The translations under genes were made by a program, and so were the position numbers. Below are positions 25,416-33,799 of a stretch of DNA of 64,000 bases, in pieces. The notes under the pieces are model-generated. The model saw nothing but the letters and a program-made list of their open reading frames with translations, ran no database searches and was not told where the DNA came from. Source of the stretch: Tenderia sp965602225 (GTDB taxonomy: Bacteria > Pseudomonadota > Gammaproteobacteria > Tenderiales > Tenderiaceae); contig CBFCYE010000011.1 of NCBI GenBank assembly GCA_965602225.1, positions 26,276 through 90,275 on the forward strand, given 5' to 3'. Positions within the stretch are counted from its first letter, which is position 1. Each line of letters starts with the position of its first letter.

Positions 25416-26225
25416 ATGCCCACACAGATGAAAAAGCTGAAGTTGCACGGGTTTAACAATCTGACCAAGACCCTGAGCTTTAATATTTACGATATCTGTT
25501 ATGCCGTCACCCCTGATCAGCATAAGGCCTATATCGAATACATCGACGAGGCCTATAACGCTGAACGCCTGACTCAGATCCTGACAGATGTTACCGACAT
25601 CATCGGCGCCAATATTCTTAATATCGCCCATCAGGATTACGATCCACAGGGTGCCTCGGTGACTATCCTGATTTCAGAAGAACCGATTGCGGCGGAAGAG
25701 CTGTCCAATACCGAAGCGCCGGGGCCTTTGCCTGAGGCGGTGGTTGGTCATCTGGACAAGAGTCACATCACCGTCCATACCTATCCCGAGACTCATCCCG
25801 ATGGCGGTATCAGTACCTTCCGGGCCGATATCGATGTCGCCACTTGTGGTCGTATCTCGCCGCTGAAGGCATTGAATTATCTGATTCATAGTTTCGAGTC
25901 AGATATCGTTACTATGGATTACCGTGTCCGCGGTTTTACCCGTGATGTGCGTGGCAAAAAACACTTTATCGACCACAAGATCAGCTCAATCCAAAACTAC
26001 ATCGCCAGAGACACCAAGGCGAAGTATCAGATGATTGACGTTAACGTCTATCAGGAGAATATCTTTCACACCAAGATGATGTTGAAAGAGTGTCACCTGC
26101 AAGATTATCTGTTTGGTGTTTTGCCGGATGACCTGACCGGCAAAGAGATTAAAGTCATTGACCAGAAGGTAAAGCAGGAAATGGCGGAGATCTTTTATGG
26201 CCAGAATTTGCGGCGCGGGCTGTGA
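25416..26225 (+). CDS. speD: S-adenosylmethionine decarboxylase proenzyme
   Basis: The 269-residue length and sequence fit the E. coli-type SpeD. It cleaves itself before Ser116 (in HLDKSHITVHTYPE) to make the pyruvoyl group and supplies propylamine groups for spermidine. ADIDVATCGRISPLKALNYL is conserved in this class and carries the catalytic Cys. GGAGG precedes the ATG. No speE lies in the window. Confidence 0.95.
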   Translation: MPTQMKKLKLHGFNNLTKTLSFNIYDICYAVTPDQHKAYIEYIDEAYNAERLTQILTDVTDIIGANILNIAHQDYDPQGASVTILISEEPIAAEELSNTEAPGPLPEAVVGHLDKSHITVHTYPETHPDGGISTFRADIDVATCGRISPLKALNYLIHSFESDIVTMDYRVRGFTRDVRGKKHFIDHKISSIQNYIARDTKAKYQMIDVNVYQENIFHTKMMLKECHLQDYLFGVLPDDLTGKEIKVIDQKVKQEMAEIFYGQNLRRGL

Positions 26226-26249
26226 GGTGAAATAAAATAGAGTTTGTAA

Positions 26250-26281
26250 TAAAAAGGCCGCTTAAAAGCGGCCTTTTTTGT
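26250..26281. terminator. Bidirectional hairpin terminator between speD and coq7
   Basis: AAAAAGGCCGCTT and AAGCGGCCTTTTT form a long stem with a two-base centre and T-runs on both strands. Confidence 0.92.
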
Positions 26282-26285
26282 TTGT

Positions 26286-26930
26286 TTAGATCTTATAAGC
26301 CAGTGTTGTCATTACCTTCGACGTCAGCCCCATTACCTTTTTAACCGGCATCGGCAATGCCGCGCCGCCATGCTGCAAGGCAACCGTGGCGTGATGGGCT
26401 TCATCTTCTTTCATCTGTTCAACCACTGCCCGGCTTTTTACGTCTTGCTGGGGCAGGCTTTCTAAATGTTCATCGAGATGTTTGATGACCTGGTGTTCGG
26501 TTTCGGCAACAAAGCCGAGGCTCCATTTATCACCGGCGATACCGGCGGCGGCACCGATTGCAAATGAGCTGAAATACCAGAAGGGGTTGAGCAGGCTTTT
26601 GTGGCTGTCCAGTTCTTCAAGGCGGCGTTCGCACCATTCCAGGTGGTCGTTTTCTTCTAGCGCTGCGCGTTCCATCTTTTCACGCACATCGGGCAGGCGG
26701 GCGGTGAGTGCCTGGCCGGAATATAGGCCTTGGGCTGAAACCTCACCAGCGTGATTAACGCGCATCAGGCCGGCTGCGTGTTTTTTGTCGGCCTCACTCA
26801 TTTCGGCGTCGTTCATGCCTTTGGCTGGGTTGGGGCGTTCGGTGATCTGCGGCCGGCCAAAGATGGTGCGCATGGCGTTGTCGATGTTGCCAATCAGTTT
26901 GTCGGCTGGGGTGTAGGTTCTGTTATTCAT
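26286..26930 (-). CDS. coq7: Ubiquinone biosynthesis di-iron monooxygenase Coq7
   Basis: The start at 26930 (MNNRTYTPADKLI) is preferred over an upstream Met that would overlap the preceding gene. The roughly 214-residue ferritin-like protein hydroxylates demethoxyubiquinol in an O2-dependent step of ubiquinone synthesis. Di-iron ligands are visible in NHAGEVSAQGLY, EENDHLEW, AETEHQV and EDEAHHAT. The start is only 4 bases after the stop of the FG-GAP gene, with no good ribosome site, so translation may be coupled. This indicates aerobic ubiquinone production. Confidence 0.92.
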   Translation of the reverse strand: MNNRTYTPADKLIGNIDNAMRTIFGRPQITERPNPAKGMNDAEMSEADKKHAAGLMRVNHAGEVSAQGLYSGQALTARLPDVREKMERAALEENDHLEWCERRLEELDSHKSLLNPFWYFSSFAIGAAAGIAGDKWSLGFVAETEHQVIKHLDEHLESLPQQDVKSRAVVEQMKEDEAHHATVALQHGGAALPMPVKKVMGLTSKVMTTLAYKI

Positions 26931-26934
26931 GGGG

Positions 26935-28821
26935 CTAACGATACTTGATACGAGATTGGGGCTCAAGTGATGCGCTTTGGTTACTCAAGTCTTTTTTATA
27001 GCGCAGCAATAAGGCACCAAGCAAGAGCAGGCTAAACCAGATTGACAGGCTGCTTGAGCCGCCGCCAGCGGTGCTGGGGGCATCCTTCGTAAAGACGTCA
27101 AAGGTGGCTGTTTGTCCACCGCTATCAAAGCTGATTAGTGCCTGTTTACTGCCGCCATAGGTGGCTGATGAGGTCAGTCGTACCCTTAGCGTGTCGCTGG
27201 GGTTGATTGTGCCGGGAGTTGAGGTGAAGGCGGCGCTATTGAGGCTGTATTCACCGTCGACGATGAGTATGCTGACTGCCGCGCTTGTCCAGGTGATGGA
27301 TTCTGAGGTGACTGTGGTATTAGGTTCGGCGTTAAGCACCGATGAAAAAATGATGCCGGTCGGCGTAGTGTTGGCGGCGGCGGTGGTGACGCTGAACGTG
27401 GTGCTAAAACCGCCAATGGTTATGGTTACCGTTTCTGTTGTGTTGTCGCTGCTGGAAGAGAGCAGTCGCATCCGGATCTTGGTGCCGTTGCTGACCGTGG
27501 AGGAGCTGGATGTAAAGGTGCTGCCGCCATCGATGCTGTATTCGGCGCTATGGGTAGTGGTGCCGTCGATATTGACGAATTCTTTGTCGCCCAAAATGCT
27601 GAGGCTGGAGTTGCTGGCCAGGCCGCTGAGGGTGATTTCGTTCGATGTGAATTTGGTTGCTTTTTGCACGTCTGTCTGTGAGGTAAAGCTGAAGCTGTCG
27701 GGTGTGACCGCTGTCAGGTTTTTGAGGTAGGAAAAATTGTAGCTTGCCAGGCCGGTGGCGATTAGTTCGGGATGGGTGTCGGAGTCGATGTCCGCAACTG
27801 TCAGGCTGCCGGGTTGCTTGACTAGGGAGAAGTCGCTCTTTGGCAGGAATGCGCCAGTGCCGTTGTTGTTGGTGAAGACAGAGATGGTGTCTGAGAGGCT
27901 GTTGCTGACCGCAACGTCCTTGAAGGTGTCGTTGTTAAGGTCGCTGATGCTGACAAACATGGGAGTGGTGCCGGTGGGGTAATCGACCTTGCCAGCAAAG
28001 GTGCCGTCGCCGTTATTTATTAATACTGAAATGGTGTTATCGCCACTGTTGCTGATTACCAGGTCGGGGAAGTTGTCGCCGCTGATGTCCTGGCTGGCGA
28101 TGGCTGTAGGTGTTGCGCCAGTAGGGTAGTCAACTTTGGCGGCGGCGAAGACGCCTGCGCCGTTATTGATGAAAACAGAGACTGTGTCGCTGTCTTTGTT
28201 TGTTACAGCAAGATCTGCTTCATTGACGCCGTCAAAGTCGGCAGCGGCAATGGCGCTGGGGTTTGTGCCGGTAGCGTAGTCGACTTTGGCGGCAAAGGTG
28301 CCATCGTTATTGTTGATGAGTACTGAAATAGTGCTGTTGGTGCTGTTGGCGGTAACCAAGTCGATATCTGCAGCGTTTAGTTCGGCAGCCACAATATAGA
28401 CTGGCTTGGTGTCAGTGGTGTAATCCACTTTGCCGGCAAAGGTGCCGCTGCCGGCATTGATGAAAACAGAGATATTGTTACTGTCACTGTTGGCAACGGC
28501 TAGGTCAATGTCGCCGATGTTGTTTAGTTCTGCGCTGGCGATAGACGAGGGTGCTAGACCGGTGGGGTAGACGGCGGCGGTGCCGAAAGTTGTATCACCC
28601 GCGCCCAGCAAGACTTTTATTTCGTTGGTGGTGGCTTTGTCGTCGCTATAGCTGGTGACGGCCAGGTCAACATCACCGTCGCCATTGAAATCGGCGCTGG
28701 TGATTGATAGAGGATTGTCTGCATTGCCAATAAATGTATAGGGTTGAAAGGGTGTCGCCCAGGCGGCCTGGCTTGAAAGTAGTGCCAGGCTGATTAAGCT
28801 TCGAGTAAATGCGGCTCGCAT
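26935..28821 (-). CDS. FG-GAP/VCBS beta-propeller surface protein with GlyGly-CTERM-like tail
   Basis: The 628-residue protein has a signal peptide (ending SSQAAWATP), then about seven FG-GAP/VCBS repeats of roughly 45-60 residues between residues 25 and 370. Typical units are VDLAVTNS... and SVLINNGDGTFAGKVDYPTG. The repeats form a beta-propeller that often binds Ca2+ or matrix partners. Two immunoglobulin-like domains follow. The end has a Gly-Gly-Gly, a hydrophobic helix (SIWFSLLLLGALLL) and a basic cluster RYKKD, the layout of GlyGly-CTERM tails cut by rhombosortase. It is probably sorted to the cell surface. It directly precedes coq7, an odd partner. Confidence 0.72.
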   Translation of the reverse strand: MRAAFTRSLISLALLSSQAAWATPFQPYTFIGNADNPLSITSADFNGDGDVDLAVTSYSDDKATTNEIKVLLGAGDTTFGTAAVYPTGLAPSSIASAELNNIGDIDLAVANSDSNNISVFINAGSGTFAGKVDYTTDTKPVYIVAAELNAADIDLVTANSTNSTISVLINNNDGTFAAKVDYATGTNPSAIAAADFDGVNEADLAVTNKDSDTVSVFINNGAGVFAAAKVDYPTGATPTAIASQDISGDNFPDLVISNSGDNTISVLINNGDGTFAGKVDYPTGTTPMFVSISDLNNDTFKDVAVSNSLSDTISVFTNNNGTGAFLPKSDFSLVKQPGSLTVADIDSDTHPELIATGLASYNFSYLKNLTAVTPDSFSFTSQTDVQKATKFTSNEITLSGLASNSSLSILGDKEFVNIDGTTTHSAEYSIDGGSTFTSSSSTVSNGTKIRMRLLSSSSDNTTETVTITIGGFSTTFSVTTAAANTTPTGIIFSSVLNAEPNTTVTSESITWTSAAVSILIVDGEYSLNSAAFTSTPGTINPSDTLRVRLTSSATYGGSKQALISFDSGGQTATFDVFTKDAPSTAGGGSSSLSIWFSLLLLGALLLRYKKDLSNQSASLEPQSRIKYR

Positions 28822-28913
28822 AGGTTGTGTCCCCGGAATTCCGTGCCTGATAAACGATGATTGTTAAAGAGTATATCGGATACTAGGCTGGATTTATCTA
28901 GTCGATGATCGTC

Positions 28914-30146
28914 TTAGGTTTTGATTTGCCTTGCCAGCAGCGAAACAGGGTGGAGGATCTTGAGTTTGGCGTTCGTTGTTCTGATGCCGGCGGCCAGATG
29001 CAGGGCGCAGCCGATGTTGCTGCTGACCAGAATGTCGGGTTGAGTTGCCTTGATGGCATCGAGTTTGTCAGCGCGCAGGCTGTCGGCCATCTGTGGATGT
29101 TCGATCATGTAGCTGCCGGCGGCGCCACAGCATTGTTGATTGCCGGGCAGGCTGATGATTTCCAGTTCGGGGATGCGCTTTAACAGGGCGTAAGGGGCAT
29201 CAGTTTCTTTTAAAATATTGCGTTGGCTACAGGGTTCATGCACGGCGATCTTTTTGTCGAGCGGTTTGAACTGGATGTTTGCTGGCCATTCGATCTGGCT
29301 GAGAAAGGTGTTGATGTCGCAGACCGGTAGTGAGTGACCGGTGGTGCGTGGATATTCCTTTATGTGGCTACCGCAGCCGGTGGCGCTGCTGATGACGGCG
29401 GCGATGTCGAGTTGGGCGAAGGCGTCGATGTTTTGTTGTGCCAGTTGCGTCGCCTGCTGGTTGTCACCCTTGTGTTGGTGCAGGGCGCCACAGCAGGTTT
29501 GTGTGGCGGGTACGAATACGCCATAGCCGCAGGCATTTAATAAGGTGATGCTGTCGGCCAGCGTCTGCTGATCGAACATGTCGCTGAAGCAGCCGATAAA
29601 CAGGGCGACGTCGCCCTGTTTATCAGTCTTGGCGGGGTAGTAGTCCTGCCAGTCGTGGGGGCGGTCGATGCTGGGGGCGAGTTGTTCGAAGCGTTCCATG
29701 CCTAGCAGTTTGGTGATGCCCAGGCCGCGGCCCAGCGCGCGCAGGCCAGTCTTGTCTGTCAGCCATAGCAGTGTTGCTTCACGGCGTTGCCGTTGTTTGT
29801 TGGTGGCGAGCTGATCCATGTTGATGCGCTGTTCCTGCTTGGGCTTGTCCTGAAAGGGTTTGTCTTGCGCCAGGGCAGTGCGGGCGCCGTCCATGATTTC
29901 GCCGAATTGCACGCCGGATGGGCATTTGGCCTCACAGGCACGGCACAGCAGGCAGTTGTCCAGATGGTTGTGCAGTTTGTCGTCGGCCTGTAACTGGCCG
30001 TTGGCCAGGCCCAGGATTAGCGAGATGCGGCCGCGCGGTGATTCGGCCTCGTTCTGGGTTTTGTTATAGGTGGGGCAGTGGGGTAGGCACAGGCCGCACA
30101 TGACGCAACGTTCGGCCTGTTGTTTGGTGTTGGCTTGGATTTTCAA
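28914..30146 (-). CDS. glcF: Glycolate oxidase iron-sulfur subunit GlcF-like
   Basis: The 410-residue protein has two 4Fe-4S motifs near the N-terminus (RCVMCGLCLPHCPTYN and NCLLCRACEAKCPSG). Two cysteine-rich CCG domains follow (TQTCCGALHQHKGD and GNQQCCGAAGSYM). This is the layout of GlcF, which accepts electrons from the GlcDE flavoproteins during glycolate oxidation. glcD and glcE are not in the window. With gph in the same window it may belong to 2-phosphoglycolate salvage, though other FAD-linked partners (for example lactate dehydrogenase) use the same subunit type. Confidence 0.85.
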   Translation of the reverse strand: MKIQANTKQQAERCVMCGLCLPHCPTYNKTQNEAESPRGRISLILGLANGQLQADDKLHNHLDNCLLCRACEAKCPSGVQFGEIMDGARTALAQDKPFQDKPKQEQRINMDQLATNKQRQRREATLLWLTDKTGLRALGRGLGITKLLGMERFEQLAPSIDRPHDWQDYYPAKTDKQGDVALFIGCFSDMFDQQTLADSITLLNACGYGVFVPATQTCCGALHQHKGDNQQATQLAQQNIDAFAQLDIAAVISSATGCGSHIKEYPRTTGHSLPVCDINTFLSQIEWPANIQFKPLDKKIAVHEPCSQRNILKETDAPYALLKRIPELEIISLPGNQQCCGAAGSYMIEHPQMADSLRADKLDAIKATQPDILVSSNIGCALHLAAGIRTTNAKLKILHPVSLLARQIKT

Positions 30147-30229
30147 GAATGACTCACTGCCGGCGGCGTAAAAGGTGGATGATTCCGTTATTATATCGGC
30201 TTTTCAGTATTCAGGATGAAAGAGGGTTT

Positions 30230-30538
30230 ATGTCTTTTTATACACGTCATGCCTTTATCTGCACCAATCAAACCACGGATGGTAGTGATTGCTGTGAAAA
30301 TCACAATGCCATGGCGATGGTGAAGTACGCCAAGGACCGACTTAAAGAGCTGGATATGTTCGGGCCGGGCAAGGTGCGGTTGAATAAGTCCGGTTGCATG
30401 GGGCGTTGTGCTGTGGGGCCAGTGCTGGTGGTCTATCCTGATGAGGTTTGGTACACCTATGTTGATAAAGAAGATGTTGAAGAGATTATTCAGGAACATC
30501 TGATTAATGGTCGTGAAATCCCGCGGTTGAAGATTTAG
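30230..30538 (+). CDS. Thioredoxin-like [2Fe-2S] ferredoxin
   Basis: ATG 30230 follows GAGGG and gives 102 residues. Four cysteines arranged as in thioredoxin-fold (Shethna type) ferredoxins are visible: one in FICTNQ, one of CC twelve residues later, and the pair in SGCMGRCAVGP. The tail VYPDEVWYTYVDKEDVEEII is typical of the family. It is divergent from glcF and overlaps by spacing with the ABC ATPase that follows 1 base after its stop. Electron partner unknown. Confidence 0.85.
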   Translation: MSFYTRHAFICTNQTTDGSDCCENHNAMAMVKYAKDRLKELDMFGPGKVRLNKSGCMGRCAVGPVLVVYPDEVWYTYVDKEDVEEIIQEHLINGREIPRLKI

Positions 30539-30539
30539 A

Positions 30540-31460
30540 GTGACTGATTTTGTTGTCAGCGCCCGTCAACTGCGCAAGGTCTATGCTGGCCAGGTGGTGG
30601 TGGATGGCATTGATCTCAATATCGCCCGTGGCCAGTGTTTTGGTCTGTTGGGGCCGAATGGTGCTGGCAAGACCACTACGCTGCGGATGTTGCTGGGGCT
30701 GACGCCGCCGGATGGTGGTGAGCTGGAGGTGCTGGGCTATGAGATCCCACGCCAGGCGCGGCAGATGCACGCCCGCATGGGCTTGGTGCCGCAGGCGGAT
30801 AATCTTGATCCTGATTTCAGTGTGTCGCAGAACCTACGCACCTATGCCCGATATTTTGGCATATCCAAGGCAGTTTTTGAGCAGCGTCTGCCGCAGTTGC
30901 TGGCCTTCGCCGCGCTGGAGCACAAGGCCGATGCTGGCATCGGTACGCTGTCCGGGGGTATGCAGCGTCGTTTGACTATGGCACGTGCGCTGGTGAATGA
31001 TCCTGAGCTGGTGGTGCTGGATGAACCGACTACTGGTCTTGATCCGCAGGCGCGGCAAATGATTTGGCGGCGGCTGCGTGAGTTGCTGGCACAGGGTAAA
31101 AGTCTGATTCTAACCACTCATTATATGGATGAGGCTGAGCGGCTGTGTGATCGGTTGGCGATTATGGATCATGGTCGCATTCTGGTGGAAGGTAGTCCGG
31201 CTGAATTGATTCGCGAGCACATTGAACCGCAGGTGATCGAGGTCTACGGTCCTGGGGTTGAGCAATGGGGCGTTGATCACGGTTGTGCCTTGGCTCGGCG
31301 GCTGGAGCAGGTCGGCGAGACCCTGTTTTGCTATGCCGATGATGAACAGTCAGCACTGGCCTCTCTGCGCCAATATCCGCAGTTACAGTTTATTCATCGT
31401 CGCGCCAATCTCGAGGATGTGTTCTTGAAGTTGACGGGCAAGGAGCTGCGCGATGCCTAG
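30540..31460 (+). CDS. ABC-2 exporter ATPase (NodI/DrrA-like)
   Basis: The 306-residue ATPase has Walker A GLLGPNGAGKTTTLRMLLG, signature LSGGMQRRLTMARAL, Walker B LVVLDEPTTGLDP and the switch His in LTTHYMDEAERL. The C-terminal 80 residues are the usual NodI-type extension. It starts with GTG directly after the ferredoxin stop. Its partner permease follows, but a 172-bp element separates them where such pairs normally overlap. Substrate unknown. Confidence 0.9.
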   Translation: MTDFVVSARQLRKVYAGQVVVDGIDLNIARGQCFGLLGPNGAGKTTTLRMLLGLTPPDGGELEVLGYEIPRQARQMHARMGLVPQADNLDPDFSVSQNLRTYARYFGISKAVFEQRLPQLLAFAALEHKADAGIGTLSGGMQRRLTMARALVNDPELVVLDEPTTGLDPQARQMIWRRLRELLAQGKSLILTTHYMDEAERLCDRLAIMDHGRILVEGSPAELIREHIEPQVIEVYGPGVEQWGVDHGCALARRLEQVGETLFCYADDEQSALASLRQYPQLQFIHRRANLEDVFLKLTGKELRDA

Positions 31461-31464
31461 AGCC

Positions 31465-31636
31465 CTCATATCCCACCACACTTCTACTGCGGCGCCCGAA
31501 TGGCACGCCCTGCGCGCTTTTTTCTCCGGCAGAGTGCTCGACGTAGCGTCAACTATGCTTGCGCGCTCTTTTGTCGCAAAAAACGCGCATGACACACCCT
31601 TGGCTCGCCTCGTTACGAAGTCTGGTGGGATATGAG
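31465..31636 (+). mobile_element. 172-bp MITE-like element with 20-bp terminal inverted repeats
   Basis: Left end CTCATATCCCACCACACTTC (31465-31484) and the complement of the right end (31617-31636) match at 19 of 20 positions. The interior has no supported gene; a 60-codon frame through it is a by-product. It lies between the exporter ATPase and permease genes. Its right end carries GGTGGGATATG, which serves as ribosome site and ATG for the permease. Removing 31461-31636 restores an in-frame overlap typical of such gene pairs (ATGCCTAG joined to TGCTTTTGCC). No clear target duplication longer than 2-3 bases is visible. It has no transposase and would need one acting in trans. Confidence 0.75.
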
Positions 31637-32411
31637 TGCTTTTGCCCTGCCACGGTTTAGTCGCCGCTGCTTTCCTGTCTGGCAGCGTAATGCCCAGGTC
31701 TGGATTAAGTTGTCTGGACCGTCGTTGGTCGGTAATTTCGGCGAGCCGCTGCTCTACCTGTTGGCGTTGGGTTACGGTCTGGGCAGTTTTATCGGTGAGG
31801 TGGATGGCCTACCTTATATAGTCTTTCTGGCGACGGGTATCATCTGTTCCAGCGCCATGAACACAGCCACCTTTGAATGTCTCTATTCGGCCTATACCCG
31901 CATGAAGGTACAGGAGACCTGGGCGGCGATGATGGCGGCGCCGCTGAGCCTGGATGATATTGTGCTTGGTGAGGTGTTGTGGGCGGGCACCAAGAGCTTG
32001 ATCAGCGCGTCGGCAATCCTGCTGGTGGCATCAACACTGGGGCTGGTGGCTGGCTGGCAGGCGCTGGGCGTGTTGCCGATGGCCTTTTTACTGGGCTGCT
32101 GTTTCGGTGCTATGGCCCTGGTGGTGACGGCGATCTCGCCCAGTTATGACTTCTTTCTCTATTATTTCACCCTGGTGATTACACCGATGTTCCTATTGAG
32201 TGGTGTGTTTTTCCCGCTGGAAAGCGTGCCAGCCTGGGTTCAGTCGGGCATTCAGTTGCTGCCGCTGTATCATATTGTTGAGGTGGTGCGGCCGTTGATG
32301 ACTGGGCGGCCACTAGAGGGGCTGATGACGCATCTGCTGGTGCCGATAGCCTACGGCCTGGCGGCAATTTGGCTGGCGCTGGGGCTTTTGCGTAGAAGAT
32401 TATTGATTTAG
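31632..32411 (+). CDS. ABC-2 exporter permease (NodJ-like)
   Basis: The 259-residue membrane protein has about six helices and the ABC-2 motif LLSGVFFPLESVPAW near residue 190. It matches NodJ/DrrB-type permeases paired with the upstream ATPase. Its ATG and ribosome site lie inside the right terminal repeat of the MITE-like element. The ancestral start was probably the ATG at 31453, overlapping the ATPase stop and reading M-P-S-A-F-A. Function of the protein appears intact; expression relative to the ATPase may have changed. Confidence 0.9.
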   Translation: MSAFALPRFSRRCFPVWQRNAQVWIKLSGPSLVGNFGEPLLYLLALGYGLGSFIGEVDGLPYIVFLATGIICSSAMNTATFECLYSAYTRMKVQETWAAMMAAPLSLDDIVLGEVLWAGTKSLISASAILLVASTLGLVAGWQALGVLPMAFLLGCCFGAMALVVTAISPSYDFFLYYFTLVITPMFLLSGVFFPLESVPAWVQSGIQLLPLYHIVEVVRPLMTGRPLEGLMTHLLVPIAYGLAAIWLALGLLRRRLLI

Positions 32412-32500
32412 TTGCCTTAGGGGCTTGTCTGGGGGCGGCTTCGCGTGTAAGATTCGCCGTCTTTCTTGAAGAGAAACGATAGATTTTTTAGGAATTATCG

Positions 32501-32929
32501 ATGAAAACGTTTAGTGCAAAACCTGCTGAAGTAAAGCGCGATTGGTTCATAATCGACGCCGAAGGCAAGACCTTGGGCCGTATGGCAACTGAAATTGCCC
32601 GTCGTTTGCGTGGCAAGCACAAGGCTGAATATACGCCTCATGTAGATACTGGTGACTACATTGTAGTTGTTAACGCTGAAAAGGTTGCTGTTACTGGCAA
32701 CAAGCGTACTGGCAAGATGTATCACCGTCACACTGGCTACATTGGTGGCTTGAAATCAGCTAGCTTTGAAAAGGTAATCGCGGAGAAACCTACGCAGGTT
32801 ATTGAATTGGCGGTTAAGGGTATGATGCCACGGGGTCCTTTGGGGCGCGCCATGCTGCGCAAACTGAAGATCTTTGCTGGAGCTGAGCATAACCATATTG
32901 CCCAGCAGCCGAAGCAGCTAGAAATTTAA
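32501..32929 (+). CDS. rplM: 50S ribosomal protein L13
   Basis: At 142 residues it equals the E. coli length. Conserved segments include DAEGKTLGRMATEIARRLRG, YTPHVDTGDYIVVVNAEKV and GMMPRGPLGRAMLRKLKIF. Its untranslated leader (from the permease stop at 32411) is 89 bases, where L13 autoregulates in other gammaproteobacteria. No specific leader structure could be assigned. Confidence 0.98.
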   Translation: MKTFSAKPAEVKRDWFIIDAEGKTLGRMATEIARRLRGKHKAEYTPHVDTGDYIVVVNAEKVAVTGNKRTGKMYHRHTGYIGGLKSASFEKVIAEKPTQVIELAVKGMMPRGPLGRAMLRKLKIFAGAEHNHIAQQPKQLEI

Positions 32930-32951
32930 ATTAGAATAACGGGAACGAATC

Positions 32952-33344
32952 ATGGCAGACATGAATCAACTGTGCACCGGTCGTCGTAAAACAGCATCGG
33001 CACGTGTATTTATAAAACCTGGTAGTGGTGTCATCTCTATCAACAAGCGCTCTATCGAGCAGTACTTCGGTCGTGAGACTTCTCGCATGATCGTGCGTCA
33101 GCCGCTTGAAAGTGCTGAGCTGCTGGGTAAGCTGGACGTAACTATCACTGTTAAAGGTGGTGGTGCCAACGGTCAGGCGGGCGCTATTCGTCACGGCCTG
33201 GCGCGTGCGCTGGTTAATCACGATGAAGAGCTGCGTAGCACCATGCGTCGCGCTGGCTTCCTAACTCGTGATGCTCGTGAAGTTGAACGTAAGAAAATCG
33301 GTCTGCACAAAGCGCGTAAGCGTCCTCAGTTCTCGAAGCGTTAA
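32952..33344 (+). CDS. rpsI: 30S ribosomal protein S9
   Basis: The 130-residue protein matches S9, with GRRKTASARVF near the N-terminus, GGGANGQAGAIRHGLARAL in the middle and the invariant basic tail KKIGLHKARKRPQFSKR that reaches the ribosomal P site. It is paired with rplM as in nearly all bacteria. The petABC or sspA genes that often follow in gammaproteobacteria are absent. Confidence 0.98.
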   Translation: MADMNQLCTGRRKTASARVFIKPGSGVISINKRSIEQYFGRETSRMIVRQPLESAELLGKLDVTITVKGGGANGQAGAIRHGLARALVNHDEELRSTMRRAGFLTRDAREVERKKIGLHKARKRPQFSKR

Positions 33345-33366
33345 TTTTACGCCGATTACTGTTTCA

Positions 33367-33406
33367 GAATGCCGAGGCGCGATACCGCTTCGGCATTCTA
33401 GTTTTT
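33367..33406 (+). terminator. Terminator of the rplM-rpsI operon
   Basis: GAATGCCGA pairs with TCGGCATTC across a 14-base loop, followed by TAGTTTTT. Confidence 0.85.
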
Positions 33407-33440
33407 CCGGTCTGGAAAAATATTGTCAGAGTTTCTCTAT

Positions 33441-33514
33441 TGGGGAATCGTCTAACGGCAGGACAACGGCCTCTGACGCCGTTAATCAAGGTTCGAATCC
33501 TTGTTCCCCAGCCA
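33441..33514 (+). tRNA. tRNA-Gln (anticodon CTG)
   Basis: The 74-base sequence folds as a complete cloverleaf: acceptor TGGGGAA/TTCCCCA, D stem GTCT/GGAC, anticodon stem ACGGC/GCCGT with loop CTCTGAC, and T stem CAAGG/CCTTG with loop TTCGAAT. The encoded end is GCCA. Anticodon positions 34-36 are CTG, which reads CAG (Gln). CCA is encoded. A hairpin terminator follows. Confidence 0.95.
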
Positions 33515-33524
33515 AACAACACAT

Positions 33525-33556
33525 AAGCCTCACCCTTACGGGTGGGGCTTTTTTGT
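33525..33556 (+). terminator. Terminator after tRNA-Gln
   Basis: AAGCCTCACCC pairs with GGGTGGGGCTT (one G-T pair) around TTAC and is followed by TTTTT. Confidence 0.88.
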
Positions 33557-33799
33557 GTCTGTTAGATATCTAGTCTTTGAGAAAAGGCTAAATCCCTCTT
33601 AATAACCAAGTTTTTTGGTGAGAAATTTCTTGTGACTGAGAATGATTTTTGTTAGTTTTTATCTCGGTTGATGTTGTTGTGATTGTGTTGCACATTAGGT
33701 TTATGCATTAACTTACGGAAAAATATTGATTTTCATGTGTAGCTGAACTAGATTAACTGCGTCGATGTGACTTTTAGACTACAAAAATTGGAGAAAACC

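Noticed and set aside
27161..27730. Plus-strand frame of 189 codons inside the FG-GAP gene
   Set aside because: It results from repetitive Ser/Thr codons on the other strand and does not resemble any protein.
31453..31635. A 60-codon frame through the MITE-like element
   Set aside because: It lies inside a repeat-bounded element, has no ribosome site beyond the ancestral permease start, and is explained by the insertion.
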